Part shown: one piece after another, positions 44,725 to 52,335 of the stretch
Layout of the letters: every line of letters starts with the position of its first letter
Position numbering within the stretch: the stretch's first letter is position 1
Origin: Thalassovita aquimarina
GTDB taxonomy: Bacteria > Pseudomonadota > Alphaproteobacteria > Rhodobacterales > Rhodobacteraceae
Reading direction: 5' to 3'
DNA length: 64,000 bases
Assembly: GCF_018219815.1 (NCBI RefSeq)
Contig: NZ_JADMKU010000004.1
Location: 62,001-126,000, forward strand
The notes under the pieces: generated by a model
Told to the model about the DNA's origin: nothing
The model's database searches: none
Seen by the model: only the letters and a program-made list of their open reading frames with translations
Made by a program: the position numbers and the translations under genes

Positions 44725-45711
44725 ATGACCCTGCCCGCCCAATTGCAAAACCTGCGGATTCCGCTGATCGGCAGCCCGCTGTTCATCATTTCCAACCCCG
44801 ACCTGGTCATCGCCCAGTGCAAGGCCGGGATCGTCGGGTCCTTCCCGGCGCTCAACGCGCGCGAAAAGGACGGCGATCCGATCCTGCTGGAACAATGGCT
44901 GACCCGGATCAATGAGGAACTGGACCGGCACAATCAGGCCAACCCGGACAATCCCGCAGCGCCCTACGCGGTAAACCAGATCGTGCACCGCTCGAACGGG
45001 CGGCTGGAGCGCGACATCGAGATCTGCGTCAAGCACAAGGTGCCGGTCTGGATCACCTCGCTCGGCGCGCGGGTCGAGGTCAACGAGGCCGCCCATTCCG
45101 TGGGCGGCATCACCCTGCATGACGTGATCAACGATAAATTCGCCCACAAGGCGATCGAAAAGGGCGCCGACGGGCTGATCGCCGTGGCCGCGGGCGCCGG
45201 CGGCCATGCCGGGGCGCTGTCGCCGATGGCCTTGGTGCAGGAAATCCGAGCCTGGTTCGACGGCCCGCTGTTTCTGTCCGGATCGATCGCCACCGGCGAC
45301 GCGCTTCTGGCGGCGCAGGCGATGGGTGCGGATGGCGGCTATGCCGGGTCGGCCTTCATCGCCACCGAGGAAGCCAATGCCGAAGACCGCTACAAGCATA
45401 TGATCGTCGAAAGCGGCGCCTCGGACATCGTGTATTCCGACCTGTTCACCGGGGTCTGGGGCAACTACCTCAAGCCGTCGATCGCGGCGGCAGGGATGGA
45501 CCCCGAGAACCTGGAACGCTCGGACCCGTCGAAGATGAATTTCGGCGAGAACCGCAAGAAGCCGAAAAGCTGGAAGGAAATCTGGGGATCGGGCCAAGGC
45601 ATCGGCGCTGTGAAGGACGTGGTTCCCGCAGCCCAGCTGATCGACCGCATCGCCACGGAATATTTCGCGGCGTTCGAGCGGCTTTCCGGGCAGGTCGGGC
45701 GATATCGCTGA
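44725..45711 (+). CDS. Nitronate monooxygenase (2-nitropropane dioxygenase family)
   Basis: The protein has 328 residues, an FMN TIM-barrel protein. Blocks are IGSPLFIISNPDLVIAQCKA, GLIAVAAGAGGHAG (FMN loop and active-site His) and LSGSIATGDALLAAQAMGAD followed by AGSAFIATEEA (phosphate binding). Family members oxidise alkyl nitronates, but those inside fatty-acid operons may serve as 2,3-enoyl or other CoA-thioester oxidoreductases, as with FabK relatives. It is the last gene of the unit, 7 nt after the hydratase gene and before a hairpin. Confidence 0.87.
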   Translation: MTLPAQLQNLRIPLIGSPLFIISNPDLVIAQCKAGIVGSFPALNAREKDGDPILLEQWLTRINEELDRHNQANPDNPAAPYAVNQIVHRSNGRLERDIEICVKHKVPVWITSLGARVEVNEAAHSVGGITLHDVINDKFAHKAIEKGADGLIAVAAGAGGHAGALSPMALVQEIRAWFDGPLFLSGSIATGDALLAAQAMGADGGYAGSAFIATEEANAEDRYKHMIVESGASDIVYSDLFTGVWGNYLKPSIAAAGMDPENLERSDPSKMNFGENRKKPKSWKEIWGSGQGIGAVKDVVPAAQLIDRIATEYFAAFERLSGQVGRYR

Positions 45712-45725
45712 CGGCGCCGGGGGCT

Positions 45726-45742
45726 GGGGGGCTCTACCCCCC
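45726..45742 (+). terminator. Hairpin at the end of the beta-oxidation unit
   Basis: Stem GGGGGG / CCCCCC with loop CTCTA, 15 nt after the stop of the monooxygenase gene. There is no T-run straight after it, so it is a moderate candidate. Confidence 0.5.
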
Positions 45743-45760
45743 GCTGTGCGCCCCCCCTGG

Positions 45761-45794
45761 GGTATTTGCACCAAGAAGGTATTTGCACCAAGAA
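45761..45794. repeat. Tandem duplication of a 17-bp unit GGTATTTGCACCAAGAA
   Basis: Two exact adjacent copies (45761-45777 and 45778-45794). Sequences of the form CCGGGGTATTTnnnCCAAGAAGA after genes are common in Rhodobacterales genomes in my recollection, so the unit may be a local doubling of that post-gene element. Confidence 0.7.
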
Positions 45795-46343
45795 AAAGAC
45801 CCGTTCAGGTTTCGGGACCGGTCGCCAGGTCAGCCGATATCTTCGAAGCAGCGGATGGGTTTCGCAGGCAGGCCCGACCGGTGAGCCACATCACCGATAA
45901 CCGATATATGTGCAGTTTCCTTTTCGTGGCTCTGGCGGGGGCGAAGTGCAGGCGCAGCGCTTAAATGGCGTCGCTGATGCCGACCGAGACCAAAGCGGCG
46001 GGGTTCGAAGTCAGCCGTCCGGGACAGCCAAAGCGGTGTTTCGGACACACACCGGAAACCGCGCCGGAACCGCGGCGCTTGACTTTGCTGCAACAATCCA
46101 TAGATAGGGTCCATCGCTGCGCTGCCGCGTGAGCACGCCGCGCCAGGTCATCGATACCTCGGGCGCACCAGCGATAAACCAGTTCCCATCACGCAGGGTT
46201 CTCCGGACGGGCCGGGTCATACGGGAAACGCCTGTGTGATCCCGCGGCACCGCCGAACCCCGATTGGGGCCGCAATGCGTGCGGCCTGTGAAACCCGGCG
46301 CCGGGTCGTCCGAGGACGTCTGCGCGCTCCGAAAGGACATTAC
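45795..46343. other. 549-nt region upstream of the RNA helicase gene
   Basis: No supported gene; the small open frames on both strands lack ribosome sites and family resemblance. It probably holds the helicase promoter and a long 5' leader, as cold-shock-type helicase genes often have. No specific element was recognised. Confidence 0.4.
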
Positions 46344-47615
46344 TTGTCAGATTTCAATTCGCTGGGCCTTGGCCCGACGCTTCTCAAGGCGCTTGAACGT
46401 GCCGAATTCACCCAACCCACCAAGATTCAGGAAAAGGCGATCCCGCTGGCGCTGGACGGCCATGACATCATGGGCCTGGCCCAGACCGGCACCGGCAAGA
46501 CGCTGGCCTTCGGTCTGCCGATGATCGACCGCCTGCTGGGCGAGCCGGGCAAACCGGCGCCGGGAACGGCAAAGGCGCTGATCCTGGCCCCGACCCGCGA
46601 ACTGGTGGGCCAGATCGCCGACAACATGCGCCCGCTGATGCACAACACCCCGCTGAAGATCATGACGGTGGTGGGCGGCCAGTCGATCAACCGCCAGATC
46701 AACGCGCTGTCGCGCGGCACCGATATCCTGGTCGCGACGCCCGGGCGGCTGATCGACCTGATGGATCGCGGTGCGGTGGACCTGTCCACCGTGCGTAACC
46801 TTGTGCTGGACGAAGCCGACCAGATGCTGGACATGGGCTTCATTCATGCGCTGCGCAAAATCGCCCCCAAGCTGGGGTCGCCGCGCCAGACCATGCTGTT
46901 TTCCGCCACCATGCCGAAACAGATGGAAGAGCTTAGCCGCAGCTACCTGAGCAATCCGCGCCGTGTCGAGGTCGCCCCTCCGGGCAAGACCGCCGACAAG
47001 ATCGAACAGTCGGTGCAGTTCATGCCCAAGGGTGACAAACCGGGCCGGCTGCGGGAAATCCTCTCCGAAGATCCCGATGCGCTGACCCTCGTCTTCATGC
47101 GGACCAAGCACACCGCCGAACGGCTGATGAAGAAACTGGTCGCCGACGGTTACAACGCCGCCTCGATCCACGGCAACAAAAGCCAGGGCCAGCGCGACCG
47201 CGCCATCAAGGCGTTCCGCGCGGGCGAGGTCACCGTTCTGGTCGCCACCGATGTGGCAGCACGCGGGATCGACATTCCCGGCGTCGCCCGGGTGATCAAC
47301 TTCGACCTTCCCAACGTCGCAGAATCCTACGTGCACCGGATCGGCCGCACCGCCCGCGCCGGGCGCGAAGGCGTGGCGATTTCCTTCTGCAGTTCCGACG
47401 AACGCGAGTATCTGCGCGACATCGAAAAGCTGGTCGGCCTGCGCTTCGGCGCCACCCCGCCGGAAGGCAGGGGATCGGATCGCGGCGGCGCGCAACCGGA
47501 TTCCGCCAAACCCTCCGCGCGGGCCGTGAAACCCGGCGGCAATTCGCGCAACCGTAATCGCAACCGCAACCGCCGGGGCGGCAAACCCGCCGCGGCCAAG
47601 CTGCAATCGGCCTGA
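46344..47615 (+). CDS. DEAD-box ATP-dependent RNA helicase, RhlE-like
   Basis: The protein has 423 residues from a TTG start at 46344, where AAAGGA is well placed and the protein begins as the family does (SDFNSLGLGPTLL). Helicase motifs are in order: Q motif with FTQPTKIQEKAIP, motif I AQTGTGKT, Ia PTRELVGQI, Ib TPGRLID, II DEAD, III SAT, then VFMRTKHTAERL, V VATDVAARGID and VI HRIGRTARAG. The C-terminal tail is basic with an Asn-Arg repeat (NRNRNRNRRGGKP), for RNA binding. It remodels RNA in ribosome assembly or mRNA decay. Confidence 0.93.
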   Translation: MSDFNSLGLGPTLLKALERAEFTQPTKIQEKAIPLALDGHDIMGLAQTGTGKTLAFGLPMIDRLLGEPGKPAPGTAKALILAPTRELVGQIADNMRPLMHNTPLKIMTVVGGQSINRQINALSRGTDILVATPGRLIDLMDRGAVDLSTVRNLVLDEADQMLDMGFIHALRKIAPKLGSPRQTMLFSATMPKQMEELSRSYLSNPRRVEVAPPGKTADKIEQSVQFMPKGDKPGRLREILSEDPDALTLVFMRTKHTAERLMKKLVADGYNAASIHGNKSQGQRDRAIKAFRAGEVTVLVATDVAARGIDIPGVARVINFDLPNVAESYVHRIGRTARAGREGVAISFCSSDEREYLRDIEKLVGLRFGATPPEGRGSDRGGAQPDSAKPSARAVKPGGNSRNRNRNRNRRGGKPAAAKLQSA

Positions 47616-47650
47616 CGCGACGCGCGGGAAACCCCGCGGACCTGACAAAG

Positions 47651-47690
47651 AAAAACGCCAATGCTTCTCAAGCATTGGCGTTTTTTATGT
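47651..47690. terminator. Bidirectional intrinsic terminator
   Basis: Sixteen-nt arms AAAAACGCCAATGCTT (47651-47666) and AAGCATTGGCGTTTTT (47670-47685) with loop CTC; one strand ends in TTTTTT and the other in TTTTT. It lies between the convergent helicase and ATPase genes and should stop both transcripts. Confidence 0.93.
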
Positions 47691-47713
47691 CTTCAAGGCA
47701 GGCGGGATATCCC

Positions 47714-48763
47714 CTAGCGCACAGTGCCTTTTTCCCCCGTCCGGGTGGGTACCAGCGCCCGCACCAGATCTTTCATATGCAGAATACCGACATCTTCGCC
47801 GTTTTTCTGCACCTTGAAGTTATGCGTCGTGTCGCCGCCAGACAGTTCGATCAGCTTTTCGAGGTTGTCGTTCACGTCCACGACGCCGGCAAACGCGGTT
47901 TCCCCGTTCAGCGGCGACATGACAGAACGCACGCGCAGCACACGCGCGCGGTTGATGTCGCTGACGAAGTCCTCAATGTAGGGATCGTTCGGATTGAGCA
48001 GGATATGCTGCGGTTCGCCCTGCTGCACCACGTAGCCGTCCTTCAGGATCACGAGGTGATCGGCCAGCTTCAGCGCCTCGTCCAGATCGTGGGTGATGAA
48101 GACGACGGTTTTCTGCAATTCGTTTTGCAGTTCCAGAAGCAGATCCTGCATATCGGTACGGATCAACGGGTCGAGCGCGGAAAATGCTTCGTCCATCAGC
48201 ATGATATCGCTGTCCGAAGCCAGCGCCCGGGCGATCCCCACCCGTTGCTGCATGCCGCCCGAAAGCTGGTGCGGATAGTGGTCTTCGTACCCATCCAGCC
48301 CAACCCGCTGCAGCCACGGCCTGCCATGGCTTTCCGCCGTGGTCTCGTCCTCGCCGCGCACCAGGCGCGACATGCCCGCGTTCTGCAGCACGGTGCGGTG
48401 CGGCAGCAGCGCGAATTTCTGGAACACCATCGACATCTTTTCGCGGCGCAACCGGCGCAGCTGTTGTTCGTCATAGTCCAGCACGTTCTCGCCGTCGACG
48501 ATGACCTCGCCGGTGGTCGGTTCGATCAGCCGGTTCAGGTGGCGGATGAGGGTTGATTTGCCCGACCCCGACAGCCCCATGATCACCGTGATCTCTCCGG
48601 CCTGCATGTCGACATTGATGTCCTGCAGGCCCAGCACGTGGTTGTAGGTATCCAGCAGCTCGGGCTTGCCCATGCCGCCATGGACATGCGGCAGCATCGC
48701 TTGGGGATTCGATCCGAAGATCTTGTACAGTCCGCGGATCGAGACTTTGGGTCCGTTGCTCAT
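47714..48763 (-). CDS. proV: Glycine betaine/proline-type ABC transporter ATP-binding protein
   Basis: The protein has 349 residues from the ATG at 48763, preceded by AGGAGAGG; an upstream in-frame start is less likely. Walker A is MGLSGSGKSTLIRHLNRLIE, a signature segment specific to the ProV/OpuAA family. The ABC signature is LSGGMQQRVGIARAL and Walker B is IMLMDEAFSALDP. A C-terminal CBS-like regulatory region (LRVRSVMSPLNGETAFAGVV) follows. It powers uptake of glycine betaine, proline betaine or related quaternary amines and is the last gene of the minus-strand proX-proW-proV operon. Confidence 0.93.
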   Translation of the reverse strand: MSNGPKVSIRGLYKIFGSNPQAMLPHVHGGMGKPELLDTYNHVLGLQDINVDMQAGEITVIMGLSGSGKSTLIRHLNRLIEPTTGEVIVDGENVLDYDEQQLRRLRREKMSMVFQKFALLPHRTVLQNAGMSRLVRGEDETTAESHGRPWLQRVGLDGYEDHYPHQLSGGMQQRVGIARALASDSDIMLMDEAFSALDPLIRTDMQDLLLELQNELQKTVVFITHDLDEALKLADHLVILKDGYVVQQGEPQHILLNPNDPYIEDFVSDINRARVLRVRSVMSPLNGETAFAGVVDVNDNLEKLIELSGGDTTHNFKVQKNGEDVGILHMKDLVRALVPTRTGEKGTVR

Positions 48764-48773
48764 GTCCCTCTCC

Positions 48774-49823
48774 TTACTGTTTCTGGGTGACGTTGATGCG
48801 ACCAAGCGATGCCTTGGTCACCCGGTCGAGAAGAATCGCCAGAAGCACGATGCCGAAGCCCGACACCAGACCGACGCCTAGTTCCAAATTGCGGATACCG
48901 CGCAGAACCAGCACACCCAGACCGGGGGCCGATACCAGGGACGCGATCACGACCATTGCCAGGCTCATCATGATGGTCTGGTTCACGCCGGCCATGATGT
49001 TGGGCATTGCCAGCGGGATTTGAACGCCGAACAGCTTCTGCTTGTCGGTCATGCCGAAAGCGTCGGCGGCTTCGATCACATCCTTGTCGACAAGCCGGAT
49101 GCCCAGGTCGGTCAGCCGGATCACCGGCACGATCGCGTAAAGAATGATCGCGATACCGTAGAGTTTCGATTCCGTCACCGAAAACAGGAAGATCAGCGGG
49201 ATCAGGTACACGAAGGTCGGCAGCGTCTGTAGCATGTCGAGCACCGGCAGGGACACCCTCTGAAAGCCATCGCTGCGGGACATCAAGATGCCTATTGGCA
49301 CCCCGAGCAACACGCTGAAGCCGGTACAGACGAAAATGATCGACAGGGTCTGGATCGCAGGCACGTAATGATCGATGAAGGCCATGAACAGGAATGAAAT
49401 CGCGACAAAGGCGACCAGTTTCCACGATTTCGTCGCGCCCCAGACCGCCAGCAGCAAGAGCGGGATCACGATGAACCACGGCACCGTCTGGAACAGCCAC
49501 AGCGACCCGTCCAGCGCCCAGCTCAGCGGTTGGGAAATCGGGTCCAGCACCACCTTCAGAGGGTCCTTGATCGACAGGAACAGGTTTTCCACCCAAGACG
49601 TCATGTCCCGGGTCCGCGCCACCGAACTGCAGGATTCGTGCAGCACATCGAGCGACGGAAACGGCGCATCCCACAAGGACCCCGCCGCTTCCTCGGCGGC
49701 TCCTTCGACTTTCTTGCCCGATTGCGCCAGCAACTGCGCCATGGTCATCGGACCGCCGGACGCTTCTTGTTCGCACCAGTCTTTCAGGCCCAATGCGCCG
49801 AACAGCCAATCATAAGCGGCCAT
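48774..49823 (-). CDS. proW: Glycine betaine/proline-type ABC transporter permease
   Basis: The protein has 349 residues. A long hydrophilic N-terminal part (about 100 residues) is followed by six to seven membrane spans, as in ProW. The coupling loop is DAFGMTDKQKLFGVQIPLAMPNIMAGVNQTIM. It begins after a pair of stem-loops that separate it from the binding-protein gene and ends 10 nt before proV. The homodimeric channel moves the quaternary amine through the inner membrane. Confidence 0.93.
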   Translation of the reverse strand: MAAYDWLFGALGLKDWCEQEASGGPMTMAQLLAQSGKKVEGAAEEAAGSLWDAPFPSLDVLHESCSSVARTRDMTSWVENLFLSIKDPLKVVLDPISQPLSWALDGSLWLFQTVPWFIVIPLLLLAVWGATKSWKLVAFVAISFLFMAFIDHYVPAIQTLSIIFVCTGFSVLLGVPIGILMSRSDGFQRVSLPVLDMLQTLPTFVYLIPLIFLFSVTESKLYGIAIILYAIVPVIRLTDLGIRLVDKDVIEAADAFGMTDKQKLFGVQIPLAMPNIMAGVNQTIMMSLAMVVIASLVSAPGLGVLVLRGIRNLELGVGLVSGFGIVLLAILLDRVTKASLGRINVTQKQ

Positions 49824-49850
49824 CTACTATCCCCTTGTTGTTCATTCTTG

Positions 49851-49896
49851 GCGGGGCCTCCCCCGCAGAAGCGAAGGGCGCCCACCGGGCGCCCTT
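49851..49896 (-). other. Two intercistronic stem-loops between proX and proW
   Basis: On the minus strand, right after proX, is a perfect 10-bp stem (AAGGGCGCCC / GGGCGCCCTT, 49874-49896, three-base loop) and then a 6-bp stem GCGGGG / CCCCGC (49851-49866). No T-run follows either. Such hairpins often protect the upstream part of the messenger, giving more binding protein than permease. Confidence 0.65.
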
Positions 49897-49909
49897 GTGT
49901 CTTTGTCGT

Positions 49910-50887
49910 TTACTTCAGAAGCGCTGCGAGCTTTTCCTTGGCCGCGTCATCCAGCCAAGCGCCCCAGACATCAGGCTTGCTGGTCAGGAAGTAGACCGCC
50001 GCTTCCTCGGTCGAGGCGGTATTGGCTTCTTTCCACGCCAGGATGTCGTTCATCTGCGCGTTGGTGAAGGACAGGTTCTTCATGAACGCAGCTTCGGCGG
50101 GATGCGTGTCCTTGAATTCGGCGGTCACGACCGTTTTGACCGGGCTGACCGGATATTCCGATTTCCCGACCCCACGATTGGGGCATTCGGGGTCCGAGTC
50201 ACAGGCGTGGACTTCGGCGTTGTAGTCGCCAAGGTCGATCTTCACCATCGGGTATTTGCCCAGGATCGCAGTCGGACCCCAGTAATATCCGAACCACGGT
50301 TCCTTGTTTTCATAGGCCGCCGCGATCGACGAGGCGAGGGTTTCGCCCGAACCGTGCTGGAACACCTCGATACCGGCATCGACCACGCCGAAGGCCTTGG
50401 TTTTCGACGCGTTGGCGCGCTGACAGCCCCAGCCTTCGGGACACTGGTGGAAACGGTTTCCGATCAGGTCGGGATTGGCCAGGATGCCTTCCAGCGTGCC
50501 GGCTTCGGGATGTTCGGCGACGATGTAATCGGGCACCCACCAGCCTTCGACACCGCCATCGGACAGTACGTCGGTCAGGGTGCTGATCTTGCCTTCGGAT
50601 TCCAGTTTCTCATAGGACGGCGCACCGTTGATCCACAGTTCGGTCACGATATCGGGTTCGCCAGTTTCCGCCACCGAGGCCAGCGCCGGAACGGTCGAGG
50701 ACGGCACCATCTCGATGCTGCAACCATAGCCCTGTTCCAGAATGAACTTGGCCACGCCCGAGACGACCTGGCTCGACGCCCAGTTCATTTCGGTCATGGT
50801 GACTTCGCCGCAACTGGCCGACGCTGCGCCGGCGGACAGGGCGATGGCGGTCGCAGCGACCCCGCTCTTGAGTAGATTATTTGACAT
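49910..50887 (-). CDS. proX: Glycine betaine-type ABC transporter substrate-binding protein
   Basis: The protein has 325 residues from the ATG at 50887, which has a near-ideal AGGAGG. A signal peptide (LLKSGVAATAIALSAGAASA) precedes the mature start near residue 25. It belongs to the OpuAC/ProX family. Aromatic residues suited to hold a trimethylammonium group are seen at Trp36, Trp85, Trp116-Trp117, Trp198 and Trp203; that they form the cation-pi box is inference. Cysteines in QCPEGWGCQ and ACDSDPECP could form disulphides. Fits uptake of a betaine for the demethylation operon on the other side of the TetR gene. Confidence 0.9.
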   Translation of the reverse strand: MSNNLLKSGVAATAIALSAGAASASCGEVTMTEMNWASSQVVSGVAKFILEQGYGCSIEMVPSSTVPALASVAETGEPDIVTELWINGAPSYEKLESEGKISTLTDVLSDGGVEGWWVPDYIVAEHPEAGTLEGILANPDLIGNRFHQCPEGWGCQRANASKTKAFGVVDAGIEVFQHGSGETLASSIAAAYENKEPWFGYYWGPTAILGKYPMVKIDLGDYNAEVHACDSDPECPNRGVGKSEYPVSPVKTVVTAEFKDTHPAEAAFMKNLSFTNAQMNDILAWKEANTASTEEAAVYFLTSKPDVWGAWLDDAAKEKLAALLK

Positions 50888-51481
50888 CAGGATACCTCCT
50901 ATTTGGATGTAATTATTGAATTTTTCTTGACTATTTCCCAAGCCGCAGTTTCGGCAGGGCATTATCGCAGTCGATTGGATCGGGAGTAATCAAGCAGTAG
51001 CAGCGAAATCGCCGACGTCGCGTCGACGCTTGGCCCCACGATACCCACGCCCGGGAAATTCGGCCATTTCAGCCGCCAGACTGGGGAGAACGCTATTTGG
51101 TCGCTGTCTCGCACTTCGGCTTAAGGGAATAGCATTTGATTCAGGGGTTCAAGGGCATCGATGTAAAAAGTCCTTTCCCTTCCCCGAGGTAAGGCACCCA
51201 TCCCCGGCACCTGGCCCACGACATTCATGCTGTCCCTTGCGGCGAGGACGCAGCCATCACAACAAGCACCTTGATGTCCGTATCCTCGCCCTCCTTTGCC
51301 ATTCGACCATGCGCGGCAACCAAAACCTGACAGAGCAGTTTTCACATATCCGCCGGATCAGGCTGCATCATTGGACACCCCTGTTCAGGGCACTTTACGG
51401 CAGATAATGGAACAGAAGCGACATAGCTTGTCAAATAGCGACCTGGCCACCGCCTGACAAGCAAGCGCGGCGGCCCCGGCG
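50888..51481. other. 594-nt intergenic region between proX and tetR
   Basis: No supported gene. It must contain the proX promoter and the end of the tetR transcript. A 16-mer TGGACA-CCCC-TGTTCA at 51372-51387 resembles the operators upstream of tetR (listed separately). Nothing else was recognised. Confidence 0.45.
51372..51387. promoter_or_regulatory. Operator-like 16-mer downstream of tetR
   Basis: TGGACA-CCCC-TGTTCA, whose reverse complement is TGAACA-GGGG-TGTCCA, the same form as the copy at 52233-52248. It lies 95 nt beyond the tetR stop and about 485 nt upstream of proX, so it may put the transporter under the same regulator. Confidence 0.45.
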
Positions 51482-52153
51482 TCACCCGGATCCGACGGAC
51501 AGGCAGAAAGCCTTGTGATCCTCGATGTCTTCCGGCTCGGGGGCGACACCGGTGAAACCGACAAGGTACTGTTCCAGCCGGTCGATACGCGCCGACATTG
51601 GTTCGCGCACTTCCAGCGCATGATACCCAAGCTGCATGTAATAGAGAATCCGAGCCCGCGCATCCGCGTCGTCCGGGGCATAGCCATACCGTTCGAACAT
51701 CTCTTGCACCGCCTGCAGCCGGGTGCTGTCGGCCGCGTCGATGCGCTGGCGCACCGATCCGCTGCGCCGCGACCATTCGCGGACCGCGAAATCCAGCCCC
51801 TGATCGAACAGGTCCGGATCGATGAAACAGCGGAAGAAATTGCACACGGCGGCGTTGATGCTGCGGGCGGGCATCCGGCAATGGCTGACGATGGTGGCGG
51901 TATTGCGCGCTTCCCAATCGTCAAGCAGCGCCTCGAGCAGGTGTTTGCGGCTCTTGAAATACCAGTAGAAACTGGATCGCGAAACGCCCAGCCGCTGACC
52001 GATGGTCAGCACCTTGACCTCCCCCACCCCGTCACTGACCAGGATGTCGCGCGCCACGTTGAGCCAGTCTTCGCGGGTGACCTTGATGTTCCCCACCAGT
52101 TCCGGCTTGTCCGGATCTTCACGATGCAACGGCACCGGCTGGGATTTGGGCAT
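51482..52153 (-). CDS. TetR/AcrR-family regulator of the demethylation operon
   Basis: The protein has 223 residues from the ATG at 52153, with GGAGG six bases upstream. The helix-turn-helix is seen as DWLNVARDILVSDGVGEVKV then IGQRLGVSRSSFYWYFKSRKH. The rest is a helical ligand domain without clear specificity. It is divergent from the DMGDH-mttB-sox operon, with two operator-like 16-mers in the gap. Its role is like that of BetI in choline metabolism (inference). Confidence 0.9.
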   Translation of the reverse strand: MPKSQPVPLHREDPDKPELVGNIKVTREDWLNVARDILVSDGVGEVKVLTIGQRLGVSRSSFYWYFKSRKHLLEALLDDWEARNTATIVSHCRMPARSINAAVCNFFRCFIDPDLFDQGLDFAVREWSRRSGSVRQRIDAADSTRLQAVQEMFERYGYAPDDADARARILYYMQLGYHALEVREPMSARIDRLEQYLVGFTGVAPEPEDIEDHKAFCLSVGSG

Positions 52154-52232
52154 TCGACACCTCCGATGGTAAAGACACACCCGCCTTTTCGGCTTGTCGG
52201 ACGGGCGGGCAGGTCACCGAATTTTGCACAAC

Positions 52233-52280
52233 TGAACAGAAATGTCCAAAGCCGTTCCGAGTACTGGACAGTTTTGTCTA
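52233..52280. promoter_or_regulatory. Two operator-like 16-mers in the tetR/DMGDH-like divergent region
   Basis: TGAACA-GAAA-TGTCCA (52233-52248) and TGGACA-GTTT-TGTCTA (52265-52280). Their centres are 32 bp apart, three helical turns, so two dimers could bind the same face. The second overlaps the perfect 10-mer TGTCTAGACA (52275-52284). The operon start codon is 56 nt downstream. Confidence 0.65.
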
Positions 52281-52335
52281 GACAGGCAAAAAACACGCGC
52301 TTACCGTCGCGGTGAATCAACCTTTCGGAGGGATC

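Noticed and set aside
45746-46114. Small open frames on both strands upstream of the helicase gene
   Set aside because: No ribosome site, no resemblance to known proteins, and they overlap each other.
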